From JADJOY01 sp016713535 [NCBI: Deltaproteobacteria bacterium] (GTDB lineage: Bacteria; JADJOY01), in contig JADJOY010000013.1 in the NCBI GenBank assembly GCA_016713535.1, positions 5,684 to 69,683 of the forward strand: 64,000 nucleotides of DNA, written 5' to 3'. Positions within the stretch are counted from its first letter, which is position 1. Each line of letters begins with the position of its first letter. Below, in pieces: positions 9,572-20,622 of the stretch. Position numbers and translations under genes: made by a program. A model generated the notes under the pieces. It searched no databases and was not told the DNA's origin. It saw nothing but the letters and a program-made list of their open reading frames with translations.

Positions 9572-10672
9572 ATGCCCAACCGCTCGCTCGTGTCACTGGC
9601 CTCGGGCTCGATCGCTCCGTTCGACGAGCGGCTCTTCTACCTGGAGGAGTTCCACGGCCGCACCCTCGCGATCACCGCGCTGCCGGGCGCGATGGACGGG
9701 TCGAGCGCCGCCGCGGTGCGGGGCGTCGTCGACACGCTGCTCGGCAACGACACCCACGTGGTGCTGCTCTTGCCGAGCGACGCGCCGAGCGTGCTGGTGA
9801 GCGACGCCGAGGTCGTGGCGCCCACCGTGACGCCGTTCCTCCCCGCGACCTGGCGCGCCGCGCGCGGCGCCCGCCCGGTGTGGGTGCCGCTCGACGAGCA
9901 GCCCTTCCTCCCCGCGGTGCGCCGCCTGGTCGGCCAGCTCCACGCCTTCAAGCTGGTGGTCCTCGATCCTCGGGGCGGCCTCGCGCCCGCGAGCGAGTCC
10001 ACCTCGTCGTTCGTCGACCTCGCGACGCTCCGCGAGCACCTGCGGCGCGGCGCCGGCGCGCGCGAGGGGCTCTTGCGCGAGATCGAGTCCGCGCTCGCCG
10101 ACGGCGAGACCGTGAACGTGTGCACCGCCGACGGCCTCGACGCCGAGCTCTTCAGCTACACCGGCTCGGGGACGCTCTTCACGGCGCGGCGTTACGTGGC
10201 GGTGCGACGGCTCGGCATCGACGATCTCGACGCGGCCTCGTCCTTGATCGCGCGCGGCATCGAGGAGGGCTTCCTCCAGCCGCGCAGCGACGCCGACCTC
10301 GACGTGGTGCTGACGCAGGCGTTCGGCGCCTTCCTCGACGACCGCCACCTCGCGGGGATCGGCGCGCTGCGCCTCTACCCGGCGGAGAGCGCCGGCGAGC
10401 TGGTGTCGCTCTACACCCTCACGCGCTTCCAGGGGGAAGGGATCGGCCGCCACCTCATCAAGCGCATCGCCGAGGAGGCGACCGCGCTCAGCCTCTCGAG
10501 CCTCTACGCCTGCACCACCCGCGAGCCCGCCGCGCGCTACTTCGTGCGCGAGGGATTCCGCGAGATCGACGCCGCCGAGCTGCCGGCGGCAAAATGGGCC
10601 GGCTACGACGAGGCGCGCAAGGCGCGTCTGCGCTGCTTCCGGCGCGCGCTGGCGCCGTCGATCCACCACTAG
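9572..10672 (+). CDS. N-acetylglutamate synthase-like protein (kinase-like domain + GNAT)
   Basis: A 366-residue protein with two parts. The N-terminal half (residues 15-150) resembles the amino-acid-kinase-like domain of N-acetylglutamate synthase (FYLEEFHGRTLAI aligns with its first strand). The C-terminal half is a GNAT acetyltransferase with the acetyl-CoA loop RFQGEGIGRHLIKR near residue 290. This order matches ArgA, the first step of arginine synthesis, although the protein is shorter than the roughly 440 residues of E. coli ArgA. No other arginine genes are nearby. It could be a diverged acetyltransferase with another substrate. Confidence 0.65.
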   Translation: MPNRSLVSLASGSIAPFDERLFYLEEFHGRTLAITALPGAMDGSSAAAVRGVVDTLLGNDTHVVLLLPSDAPSVLVSDAEVVAPTVTPFLPATWRAARGARPVWVPLDEQPFLPAVRRLVGQLHAFKLVVLDPRGGLAPASESTSSFVDLATLREHLRRGAGAREGLLREIESALADGETVNVCTADGLDAELFSYTGSGTLFTARRYVAVRRLGIDDLDAASSLIARGIEEGFLQPRSDADLDVVLTQAFGAFLDDRHLAGIGALRLYPAESAGELVSLYTLTRFQGEGIGRHLIKRIAEEATALSLSSLYACTTREPAARYFVREGFREIDAAELPAAKWAGYDEARKARLRCFRRALAPSIHH

Positions 10673-10698
10673 ATGCAAACGCACCGATCGGATCGGCC

Positions 10699-10757
10699 TC
10701 GTGGCGCGGGGGCTCCTCCCCCGCAAAGCCGGGTGCGGGGGACGAGCCCCCGCGCTA
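10699..10757. repeat. Twin-hairpin palindromic element (REPIN-like), copy 2
   Basis: An imperfect long palindrome with arms GGCGCGGGGGCTCCTCCC and its inverted partner ending CCCCCGCGCTAC. Each arm is itself a small hairpin. It is nearly identical to the perfect copy at 15266-15322 and lies between the GNAT gene and the Xaa-Pro aminopeptidase gene. Confidence 0.75.
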
Positions 10758-10791
10758 CGGTGCTCGAGGCGACGAGAACGTTGGGAGCCCG

Positions 10792-12603
10792 ATGAGCCAC
10801 ACCACCACCTCGATCGCCGCGCGCGTGGCGGCGCTCCGGGAAGCGCTCGCGAGCCGCGACCTCGCGGCCTACCTGGTGCCGACGTCCGACGCGCATCAGA
10901 ACGAATACGTGCCGGACTGCTGGCAGCGGCGCGCGTGGATCAGCGGCTTCACCGGCTCGGCCGGGCTGGCGGTCGTGACCGCGAGCGCCGCCGGCCTGTG
11001 GACCGACTCGCGCTACTACCTGCAAGCCGAGCACGAGCTCGACGCCGCCGTCTACACGCTCTTCCGCTCCCAGGAGCCGGACGTCCCGGCGCCCGAGGAC
11101 TGGCTCTGCTCGCAGCTCGCCGAGGGCGCGCGCGTCGGCTACGACCCGCTGGTGCTCTCGGTCGAGGCGGTCGAGCGCATGGCGCCCAAGCTCGCGGGGC
11201 GCGGGCTCGCGCTGGTGGCGGTCGAGGGCAACTTGATCGACGCGCTGCGCCCCGAGCCGATCGTGCTGCCGAGCGAGCTGGCGTTCGCGTTGCCGCCCGA
11301 GATCGCCGGCGAAGACGTGGCGACCAAGCTCGGTCGGGTGCGCGAGCGCATGGCCAAGAGCGGCGCCGAGGCCCTCGTGGTGACCACCCTCGACGCCATC
11401 GCGTGGCTCTTCAACGTGCGCGGCACCGACATCCCGTACAACCCGGTGGTGCTCTCTTACGGGCTCGTCACCACGAACGACGCGGGCTGGTTCGTCGACG
11501 AGCGCAAGGTCTCGAGCGACGTGCGCAGCCTCCTCGAGCCCACCGTCTCGATCCGGCCCTACGAGGCGCTCGGCAGCGCGCTCGAGGCGCTCGGCGCCGC
11601 CCGCAAGCGCACCTGGATCGACGCCGGCTCGGCGAGTGCCTGGGTGCTCGAGAAGCTCGCCGGCGCGCCGATCATCCGCGGGCTCTCGCCGATCGCGAAG
11701 CTCAAGGCGGTCAAGACCGCCGCCGAGCTCGACGGCATGCGCCGCGCCCACGTTCGCGACGGCGTCGCCATGGTGCGCTTCCTGCGCTGGCTCGGCGAGG
11801 CCGTAGCGGCGGGCGGCGTGACCGAGGCCTCCGCGGGAGCCCGGCTCGACGCGTTCCGCGCCGAGAACGAGCGCTTCCGCGGGCTCTCGTTCGAGACCAT
11901 CAGCGCCTACGGCCCACACGCGGCCATCCCCCACTACCGTGTGACGCCCGAGAGCAACCTGGCGCTCGAGCCGCGCGGGCTCTACCTGGTCGACTCGGGC
12001 GGCCAGTACCTCGACGGCACCACCGACATCACCCGCACGGTGGCGCTCGGCCCCGTGGAGGACGTGATGCGCGATCGCTTCACACGGGTGTTGCGCGGCC
12101 ACATCGAGCTGTCGCGGCTCTCGTTTCCGCGCGGCTCGGGCGGCCACCAGCTCGAGCTCGCTGCGCGGTTACCGCTGTGGGACGCCGGGCTCGACTACGG
12201 CCACGGCACCGGCCACGGCGTGGGCTTCTTCCTCAACGTCCACGAGGGGCCGTTCAGCATCTCGCCGCGCGCCACCGACGTGCCGCTCGAGCCGGGGATG
12301 ATCTCGTCGAACGAGCCGGGCTACTACGAAGCGGGCGCCTACGGCATCCGCATCGAGAACCTCGTGCACGTGGTGCGCGACGAGGCGCGCTCGAGCGCGA
12401 CGAGCGGGCGCGAGTTCTACACCTTCGAGAACCTGACCGTGTGCCCGATCGACCGGACACTGGTCGACACCGCGCAGATGTCCGAGGCGCAGCTCGCGTG
12501 GCTCGACGGCTACCACGCGCGGGTGCGGGAGACGCTCGCGCCCCTCCTCACCGATCCCGCCGACGGCGCCTGGCTCGAGCAGGCCACGCGTCCGATCGGC
12601 TGA
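10792..12603 (+). CDS. Xaa-Pro aminopeptidase, M24B family
   Basis: A 603-residue cytosolic metallopeptidase that releases an N-terminal residue preceding proline. The three-domain layout and length match the long APP1/XPNPEP1 class rather than the roughly 440-residue PepP. The dinuclear metal ligands of the pita-bread domain are all visible: LVDSGGQY (Asp), GTTDITRT (Asp), GHGTGHGVG (His), NEPGYY (Glu) and RIENL (Glu). The start is the ATG at 10792, since the open frame upstream runs through the palindromic repeat. With the M1 peptidase, OPT transporter and asparaginase it completes a peptide-salvage set on this flank. Confidence 0.93.
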   Translation: MSHTTTSIAARVAALREALASRDLAAYLVPTSDAHQNEYVPDCWQRRAWISGFTGSAGLAVVTASAAGLWTDSRYYLQAEHELDAAVYTLFRSQEPDVPAPEDWLCSQLAEGARVGYDPLVLSVEAVERMAPKLAGRGLALVAVEGNLIDALRPEPIVLPSELAFALPPEIAGEDVATKLGRVRERMAKSGAEALVVTTLDAIAWLFNVRGTDIPYNPVVLSYGLVTTNDAGWFVDERKVSSDVRSLLEPTVSIRPYEALGSALEALGAARKRTWIDAGSASAWVLEKLAGAPIIRGLSPIAKLKAVKTAAELDGMRRAHVRDGVAMVRFLRWLGEAVAAGGVTEASAGARLDAFRAENERFRGLSFETISAYGPHAAIPHYRVTPESNLALEPRGLYLVDSGGQYLDGTTDITRTVALGPVEDVMRDRFTRVLRGHIELSRLSFPRGSGGHQLELAARLPLWDAGLDYGHGTGHGVGFFLNVHEGPFSISPRATDVPLEPGMISSNEPGYYEAGAYGIRIENLVHVVRDEARSSATSGREFYTFENLTVCPIDRTLVDTAQMSEAQLAWLDGYHARVRETLAPLLTDPADGAWLEQATRPIG

Positions 12604-12647
12604 GGTTTCCGGGCCGAGGCTTCCGCTTCCGGGCCGAGACGACGAGC

Positions 12648-13418
12648 TCACGCCCGCCGGCGATCCCAGCGGGTGAGGACGGTCTGGAGAGGACCGTTCT
12701 GCCAGGTGAGGAAGCGATCGTGGTCGGGGTGGCGCTGCTCGCGCCGCCGGAACTCGGGCGTGTGGTAGCGGTGGTGACCGGCGGCGTCCTTCTGATGACC
12801 CATCTCGGCGTGCAAGAGCTCGTGGAAGAGCAGGAACTCGATCACCCACGACGGCACGAGCTCGTGGTCGAGGGCGGGATGGATGCGCACGGCGCGGGTG
12901 GTCTCCTGGAAGGACGCGAGCCGGATGCTGCCGCTCTTGCGGTTGGGATGGCGGCGTCCCGCGCCCCACCCGACCGCGCGGATGCGCAGATCGAGGTTCC
13001 GGAAGTACGAGCGGCTGACCTTGGCGAGGAGCGCGCCGAGGTCGTGTGCGTCTCCTTGCGCGACGAGCTTGGGCGCGCGCCGGCGCGAGGGGCGATGTGG
13101 CAAGCGCGAGATGAACGCGCGCACGTGTTGCGCGGCCTGGCGTGCCTGCGGACCACCGCGCGCCCACGCCACCACGTCACGCAGCACGTCGATGGGCGCC
13201 TCCGCGAGCCGATCGGAGACTCGAAGCGTCGTGATGCCCGCCGCGGTCTGGAACGAGAAGAGGTTCACTCCGTTCGAGTTGTCGACGAGCACCATGCCGC
13301 CGTCGAGGAGCGGACGGAGGCGACGACGCAGCCGCTCGCGCGGCGAGTCGAACGGCAGCGTGAGCTGCTCCGCGCGCAGCTTGCGGGTCGGGAGGGAGCG
13401 TTTCTCGGCGGGGCGCAT
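12648..13418 (-). CDS. SprT-like putative zinc metallopeptidase
   Basis: A 256-residue protein with a zincin motif HELLH (FLLFHELLHAEMGH) near residue 205, followed by a basic tail HTPEFRRREQRHPDHDRF. This is the layout of SprT/WLM-like domains, which bind zinc and act on DNA-protein complexes or serve as chaperone-like peptidases. The start is placed at the ATG at 13418, because the open frame continues a further 69 codons through non-conserved, arginine-rich sequence. The N-terminal 100 residues have no recognisable domain. It converges on the Xaa-Pro aminopeptidase gene, leaving about 44 bp. Confidence 0.6.
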   Translation of the reverse strand: MRPAEKRSLPTRKLRAEQLTLPFDSPRERLRRRLRPLLDGGMVLVDNSNGVNLFSFQTAAGITTLRVSDRLAEAPIDVLRDVVAWARGGPQARQAAQHVRAFISRLPHRPSRRRAPKLVAQGDAHDLGALLAKVSRSYFRNLDLRIRAVGWGAGRRHPNRKSGSIRLASFQETTRAVRIHPALDHELVPSWVIEFLLFHELLHAEMGHQKDAAGHHRYHTPEFRRREQRHPDHDRFLTWQNGPLQTVLTRWDRRRA

Positions 13419-13821
13419 GGTGAGGTCGGGGGCCAGGGGCGGACGCAACAAAACACGCGAAAATGCCCTTGTCCAAGCGGTTTTTCGCGACCTCGCGAGG
13501 CAGGTTCCAAACGCCGTTTCCGGATGGCGCGAAAAGCCCCCCCGGCGGGGTCCGCTGGCCGGGGCCGTGGTGTGACGAAGGTCGAAAACGGCCTTTGGTC
13601 CCGGCCGGTGAGTCGTCTTAACCAACTCTCATCCCGCCGCGACCGTATCCCGTATGCTTGGTGACTGCCTGTGGAAAACCTGTGGATAACTTTCGAGTCA
13701 CGACTTCGGTCGGGTACGGTCCGGTGAGCCGCGGCGCGATTCGGCGCTGCGTTCGCACCGACCCCGACCACCCACCGCGGCCCCCACCGAAGCAAGCGCC
13801 GCGCCCAGAACGGATGCCCCC
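13419..13821. promoter_or_regulatory. 403-bp intergenic region with paired DnaA-box sequences
   Basis: No gene is supported here. At 13670-13678 (TGTGGAAAA) and 13681-13689 (TGTGGATAA) lie two direct matches to the inverted DnaA box (TTWTNCACA on the minus strand), two bases apart. It separates divergent genes (SprT-like and radical SAM), so it also contains both promoters. A run of four to five A or T near 13450 and 13485 makes this one of the less GC-rich intergenic patches. No dnaA, dnaN or AT-rich unwinding element is present, so calling it a replication origin is not justified. Confidence 0.5.
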
Positions 13822-15265
<1,444 letters not shown>

Positions 15266-15267
<2 letters not shown>

Positions 15268-15322
15268 CGCGGGGGCTCGTCCCCCGCACGACCATGGCGG
15301 GGGACGAGCCCCCGCGCTACGA
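15266..15322. repeat. Twin-hairpin palindromic element (REPIN-like), copy 3
   Basis: A perfect long inverted repeat: GTAGCGCGGGGGCTCGTCCC on the left is matched exactly by its complement ending CCCCCGCGCTAC, around a short ACGACCATG centre. Each arm is also a hairpin. It lies between the radical SAM and CBS-domain genes, which converge, so it may terminate both. Confidence 0.8.
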
Positions 15323-15351
15323 GGTTCCGGAGGTCGAACGGACGACCTGCG

Positions 15352-15819
15352 TCACCGCCCGTAGCTGCCGCCGATGTGATCGTAGGGATCCGCCCCCGAC
15401 GCCACCACGGTGTCGTACTGACTCTTGTCGACCAGCTTCTCGAAGCCCTCGAGGACCGCCTCGAGGAAGTCGCGGGTCGAGAGGATGCCGACCGGCTTGC
15501 CGCCCTCCACCACCGCGAGGTGGCGGATGCGCTTCTCCTTCAAGAGCTCGACGCACTCGCGGACGTGCGCGGTCTTCTTCACCGAGATCACCGGCGAGGA
15601 CGCGACGTCGCCGACCCGCACCTTGCTCGGATCCCCGCCCGTGGCGACCACGCGCGTGAGCAGGTCGCGCTCCGAGAAGAGGCCCTGCGCGGTGCCGTGC
15701 GACACCACGAGCACGGCGCCAACCTGGTTCTGGGTCATGAGGCGAGCCGCGGACGCGACGGTCTCCTCGGGCGAGACGGTCACCATCTCGGTCTTCATGA
15801 GCGATGCAACGATGGCCAT
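15352..15819 (-). CDS. Tandem CBS-domain protein
   Basis: A 155-residue protein made of two CBS domains (residues 3-60 and 70-128), a module that binds adenine nucleotides and senses energy state. Motifs are LMTQNQVGAVLVV, GLFSERDLLTRVV and VGILSTRDFLEAV. The start at 15819 is set by a strong GGAGGTGT ribosome site five bases upstream. No catalytic domain is fused, so it is probably a stand-alone regulatory subunit. It lies downstream of fumC on the same strand with about 100 bp between; co-transcription is possible but unproven. Confidence 0.9.
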   Translation of the reverse strand: MAIVASLMKTEMVTVSPEETVASAARLMTQNQVGAVLVVSHGTAQGLFSERDLLTRVVATGGDPSKVRVGDVASSPVISVKKTAHVRECVELLKEKRIRHLAVVEGGKPVGILSTRDFLEAVLEGFEKLVDKSQYDTVVASGADPYDHIGGSYGR

Positions 15820-15917
15820 GACACCTCCTCGATCACGAGGCCGCGCCGGCGGACCGGCGCGCTCGGCTGGTTTCGGTCTGAGCGCTTGGCGGATCTGGAA
15901 CGGTTCCCTGAGCAGCC

Positions 15918-17306
15918 TCACCTCGGCCCGCACATCTGCGACGGAACCACGATGCGATCGAAGTCCTCGCCCGAGAGATAGCCCTTCTCGACCGCCACCT
16001 CGCGCAGCGTCTTGCCCTGCTTGTACGCGGTCTTCGCCACGTCGGCGGCCTTGTCGTAGCCGATGTGGGGGTTGAGCGCGGTCACCAGCATGAGCGAGCG
16101 ATTCAGGTTCTCGGTGAGGCGATCGTGGTTGGGCTCGATGCCCACCGCGCAGTGCTCGTCGAACGAGCGCGTCGCGTCGGCCAGCAGACGCACCGACTGG
16201 AGCAAGGTGTAGCCGATCACCGGCATGAACACGTTGAGCTCGAAGTTACCCGAGGCGCCGGCGATACCCACGGTGACGTCGTTGCCGAGCACCCGCGCCG
16301 CCACCATGGTCATGGCCTCGGACTGGGTGGGGTTCACCTTGCCCGGCATGATCGACGAACCCGGCTCGTTCTCGGGGATGCGGAGCTCGCCGATCCCGGA
16401 GCGCGGCCCGCTCGCCAGCCAGCGGATGTCGTTGGCGATCTTGTTGAGCGCGCACGCCACGGTCTTGAGGGAGCCGGACGCCTGCACCAGCGCCTCCTTG
16501 CCCGCCATCGACGCGAACTTGTTGGGCGCCGACACGAACGGGAAGCCGGTGCGCTTCGAGAGAGCCTCGGCCATCTTCACGGCGTAGCCAGGCTTGGTGT
16601 TGAGGCCGGTGCCCACCGCGGTGCCGCCGATCGGCAACTCGGCGAGCGCCACGTAGCTCTGCTCGACGGCGCGGATCGAGAGGTCGAGCTGCGCCACGTA
16701 GCCCGAGAACTCCTGGCCCAGCGTGAGCGGGGTCGCGTCCTGCAGGTGGGTGCGGCCGATCTTCACGATCTCGGCGAAGTCGCTGGCCTTCTTGTCGAGG
16801 GTCGCGCGCAAGCCGGCGAGCGCCGGCACGAGCTGGTCGCGCAGCTCGACGGCGGCGGCGACGTGGATCGCGGTCGGGAAGGCGTCGTTGGTCGACTGGG
16901 CGCGGTTCACGTGGTCGTTGGGGTGGACCAGACCCTTGTCGCCGCGCTTGCCGCCGAGGCGCTCGTTGGCGCGGTTCGAGATCACCTCGTTGACGTTCAT
17001 GTTCGACTGGGTGCCGCTTCCGGTCTGCCAAACCACCAGCGGGAACTCGTCGTCGAGCTTGCCGTCGATCACTTCCTGGGCCGCCGCCTGGATCTCCGCG
17101 GCGATCTTGGGGTCGAGGTCGCCGAGCGCCGCGTTCACCTCCGCGGCCGCGTGCTTCACCAGCGCCAGCGAGCGGATCAGCGGGCGCGGCAGCCGCTCGT
17201 CGCCGATCTTGAAGTTCTGGAACGAGCGCTGGGTCTGGGCACCCCAGTAGCGATCGGCGGGGACCTCGATCTCCCCCATGCTGTCGCGCTCGATGCGCGT
17301 GGCCAT
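15918..17306 (-). CDS. fumC: Class II fumarate hydratase
   Basis: Interconverts fumarate and L-malate in the TCA cycle; iron-independent homotetramer. The 462-residue length is exact for FumC. It carries the superfamily signature [11 protein letters not shown] (catalytic Ser loop), [13 protein letters not shown] near residue 100, [15 protein letters not shown] near 140 and [16 protein letters not shown] near 187. The start is the ATG at 17306, preceded by a GGAG site eight bases away. No frameshift is seen. Confidence 0.97.
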   Translation of the reverse strand: MATRIERDSMGEIEVPADRYWGAQTQRSFQNFKIGDERLPRPLIRSLALVKHAAAEVNAALGDLDPKIAAEIQAAAQEVIDGKLDDEFPLVVWQTGSGTQSNMNVNEVISNRANERLGGKRGDKGLVHPNDHVNRAQSTNDAFPTAIHVAAAVELRDQLVPALAGLRATLDKKASDFAEIVKIGRTHLQDATPLTLGQEFSGYVAQLDLSIRAVEQSYVALAELPIGGTAVGTGLNTKPGYAVKMAEALSKRTGFPFVSAPNKFASMAGKEALVQASGSLKTVACALNKIANDIRWLASGPRSGIGELRIPENEPGSSIMPGKVNPTQSEAMTMVAARVLGNDVTVGIAGASGNFELNVFMPVIGYTLLQSVRLLADATRSFDEHCAVGIEPNHDRLTENLNRSLMLVTALNPHIGYDKAADVAKTAYKQGKTLREVAVEKGYLSGEDFDRIVVPSQMCGPR

Positions 17307-17476
17307 GGCGATCTCCTCTCTGGTCGGACGACTGCGATTGAACCGGAGAACGAAGGCTGGAGCGCTCGGCACGCAGAGTCAACCCCGCGCGGTGGTCCGC
17401 TCGCACCCCCTCACACCAGTCTGCACACGGGTGTCCGGCCTGGTAGGGGGAGACAGGGCGCAGCACGAAAGATCAC

Positions 17477-17800
17477 GGTCGAAGTGCCCGAAGAGCTACT
17501 GACGCGAGCGCAGAAGTCGACGAAGGCGGGTGTGACGGCCACCGTGCGCCTGAATGGGCCACCACGATTCGGATCGCCCTTGCGCCGAACGGGCTGGAGG
17601 GCGGCGCTTCGTCGCCGCCGAAGCCGATGGGACGCCGAGACCGGTCGCTACGAATCGTGACGTTGCATATAGGTCTCGAGCTGGTCGCGGCCGGCCAGGC
17701 CTACGAGGACTCGCTGCGGCACGAGGGCAAGGTCCGGTTCTCGGTCGACGCCAAGCGCCTCCGCGAGGCACGCGTCGCCAAGGCCACACCGCTCGGGCTT
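17477..17800 (+). pseudogene. Disrupted VapB-like antitoxin gene split by a palindromic insertion
   Basis: Two pieces of one small antitoxin-like protein are visible. The N-terminal part ITVEVPEELLTRAQKST through TATVRL ends at 17552, and the C-terminal part GLELVAAGQAYED through RFSVDAKRLREAR begins at 17672. Joined, they read as a typical ribbon-helix-helix antitoxin of about 70 residues. The 119 bp between them are foreign to the protein, change the frame, and contain a palindromic element. No partner toxin gene is seen on either side: the next gene is the antisense flippase gene, whose 3' end begins at 17810. The original start and stop are uncertain. Confidence 0.65.
17563..17659. repeat. 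97-bp palindromic insertion with terminal inverted repeats
   Basis: The ends are CACGATTCG (17563-17571) and its exact complement CGAATCGTG (17651-17659). The interior holds a hairpin GGCGGCG-CTTCGT-CGCCGCC very like the hairpin of the 97-bp tandem units at 38.7-41.1 kb. It sits inside the antitoxin reading frame, which shows that it is an insertion. Confidence 0.6.
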
Positions 17801-17809
17801 CTGCCCAGA

Positions 17810-20622
17810 TCAGACACCCGCGGCGCCGGCGCCGCCGAGCGCCGCGGCTCGCGCGCGGGTGAGCTCTTGGGCCTCGCGCTCGGCCTCGGCGAAGACGGCG
17901 ACCGGGAAGCGGCCGTGCCACGGGCTGAGCCGCGCGCCCCACGCCGGGAAGCGGAAGAAGAGCTTCACCAGCCAGCGGCTGGTGCCGGTGAGCGCGATCG
18001 AGTCGTCGAGCTCGGCGAGGGTGTTGCGGTCCCAGCCGCCGAAGAGCGCGGTCAGGAAGAGGATCGCGGGCGTGCCCACGAAGAGCGCCATCAGCACCAG
18101 GCCGAAGCTCCGCCCCGGCGTGGGAGTCCACACCGCCACGCTCACCAGGCGCACCGCGGTGCCGACGATCGCCGCCGCCAGCACCGGCGCCACGACGCTC
18201 TGCCACCACGGCAGGTGAACACGGAGGATCGAGCGGTTCACCAGCCACCACGAGCTCGCGATCTTGGCGACCAGCGTCGCCACCAGCGACGCGACGATGA
18301 TCCCCCACAGCCCGATCCGCGGCACCAGCACCCACGCCACGGCGATCTTCACCACCTGCTCGGCCGCCACCGTGCCGGTGTAGATCCGCGTGCGCCCGGC
18401 GCCGAGCGCGATCGAGTCGGGGATCAGCCCGAGGAACTGGGTCATCCCCCACAGGTGGAGCGCACGGGTGTATTCGGCGGCGCGCTCCCACTGGGTGCCG
18501 AGGACGCCCAGGATGAAGAGGTCGCTGATCGCGACGAAGGGTGCGCCGTAGCAGAGCGTCGAGAGCGTCGACCAGCGCACCGTCTCGCCGATCGTGTACT
18601 GGGTGAGCGCCTTCTTGCCGTGGGCGAAGGCCTCCGAGATCGTCGGCACCAGCGTGTCGATGAAGCGCTGGGTGAAGAGGTAGCCGACCAGGGCGCTCAG
18701 CGAGACCTGCAGGATCCCCGACATCTGCGGGTAGTTGGGGAGCCGCGTGGCGAGCAGGTAGCTCTGCCCGAAGATCCCGGCGGCCGCGGCTGCACCGCCC
18801 GCGGCCACCACGATGCCGTAGCGGAGCGCGCTCTTCACCACCGCGGCGTCGAAGTGGGCGAGGAAGAGCACCCGCGTCTTCACGCCGAGCCCGCGCAGGA
18901 AGCCCATGCCCACGGTGAAGAGCAGCAGCTCGTTCAGGTAACCGCCCAGCACCAGCCCGAACGTGGCGCCGGTGGCCTCGCCGAACATCGGGTGGCGGGC
19001 ACCCCAGCCGCGCATCACGATCACCGCGAGGAAGTTGGTCGGCACCGCCAGCACCATGGTGAGCACTCCCATGGTCTGATGGAGGTCGAAGCGCTGCAGG
19101 GCGTTGAAGAGGTGCGCGAAGAGCTTCAAGAACCCCGGGTACTGGATCACCGCGTGGAGCAGGAACGCCCACGCCAGGTACGCGTAGGTGGTCTGCGGCA
19201 GCACGCCCGCCGCGACCAGCGCCACCACCCCCACCTGCGCGATCCCCGACAGCGCCTGCCACCACACGAAGAGCTGTGCGTACATGACGCCGCGCCCGGG
19301 GTCGGTGATCCGGTGCTCGGCGAAGTACTTCACGAACGCGTAGCCGGTGCCCAGATCGAGGAAGATCCAGAACACCCCCATCAGCCCCTGGATGATGTGC
19401 CAGGCGCCGACGGCCTCGGGAAACGGTGCCACCTGGTTGTAGTTGAACGACAGCACCGCGAGAAAACCCGGCACCAGGAAGAGCAGCGACACCGAGAAGA
19501 GATAGAGACAGCCCGCCCGCGGGCGCCGGAAGCCCGCCGTCTCCCACGCCGCGGCGCCGTCACTGGAGGGCCGCGGTCCGCCCGCATCGCCGTCGGACGG
19601 GCCCGTGGAGGGCCGCGGTCCCTCGCGGCCGCTCCCGGTCGCCGAGGCACGCGCATAGAACTGCCTCAGCAGCTCGGGATGACGCACGCTGTAACGCCGC
19701 ACCACCACGAACGCGGCGAGATTCACCGCGAACATGCCGCCGAAGAGCGCGAGGATCTTCGGGAAGGTGCGCGGGTGCGGCACCGGCGCGCCCGGCCAGT
19801 CGTGGAAGTCGAGGGGCTCGGCCTTCGCGGCGTCGGCCTCGATCCTGTAGAGCCAGTAGTTGAAGTAGGACCAGTTGCGGAGCGAGTAGTTGGCGCCCTT
19901 CTCTTCCAGGCGCGCGGCGCGGGCGTTGCGGATGTCGAGCCACGGCGCCCAGAACAGCACCTGGCCCGCCCCGAGCGGCAGGCGAGCGAGGAGCGCCTCG
20001 CCGCCATCGGTGGAGACGAGCAGCTCGAGCACACCGGCCGCCGCGCTCGGCACCGTGCGCTCGCGCACCTGCGGCGCCGAGCGCCACGCGATGTCGGCAG
20101 GGCCCTTCGCGTGGGCGGCGATCGACACCGCGTCGCTGCGGTCGGCGAACGCGATCGAAGCGCCGGCCGCGGCGGCGACGTCGGTGGCGAGCGCGGCGCC
20201 GCGGTCGCGCCCCGGATCACGAGCAGCGTCGCGCCTTCAGAAACACGCTCGATCAGTGCCTGGATCGCTTTCGGCGCGGGGCTGACGTCGTGGAGCACGT
20301 ACAGATCGGCCAACCCGATGATCGCGTCTAGCTCGGTGCCGTCGAGCCGGACGAGCCTCACCGGTCGGTGGAGCTTGAACCTCGTGGCGAGGTCGTCGTC
20401 CGACCCGAGGTAGGAGACCCGACATGGAGCCAGCGCAGCCGCTTCGCGCGGGTGCTCGAGGCGCGTCCAAATGAGGGGCACGTCGCCGGGGGCGCCCTCG
20501 TCCGGGCTCACGTCCGATGGCCCGGCCGAGATGCCGATGCCTTGGCCTCGAGCCGGGCCTGGCCACGGCACCACGAACACCAGCGCGACGAGCGCCGCTC
20601 GTGCGAACGCCTTCAATCCCAT
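17810..20622 (-). CDS. Flippase (MATE/Wzx-like) with N-terminal periplasmic domain; one apparent frameshift
   Basis: The reading frame starts at the ATG at 20622 with a signal/anchor (VALVFVVPWPGPARG), continues as a periplasmic domain, switches frame near 20210, and finishes in the frame ending at 17810. The total is about 937 residues. Residues 30-300 resemble the glutamine-amidotransferase-like fold of DUF4350-type proteins (LADLYVLHDV, ATLLVIR). After one membrane helix comes a long loop carrying an embedded palindromic repeat, then about 12-14 membrane helices of a polysaccharide flippase. Its 5' end overlaps the end of the Gfo/Idh gene by 10 bp, so both are one operon. It likely moves a lipid-linked glycan across the inner membrane. 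Confidence 0.7.
19562..19640. repeat. REP-like palindromes inside the flippase reading frame
   Basis: Two copies of TGGAGGGCCGCGGTCC lie about 45 bp apart. The second copy (CCCGTGGAGGGCCGCGGTCC then CTCGCGGCC) matches the core of the 97-bp tandem unit, with C/G swaps on both stem arms that keep base pairing. They encode a Gly/Pro/Arg/Ser-rich loop without breaking the frame. Confidence 0.6.

Noticed and set aside
13419-13821. Chromosomal replication origin
   Set aside because: Only two DnaA boxes, no AT-rich unwinding stretch, and none of dnaA, dnaN, gyrB or parAB nearby.
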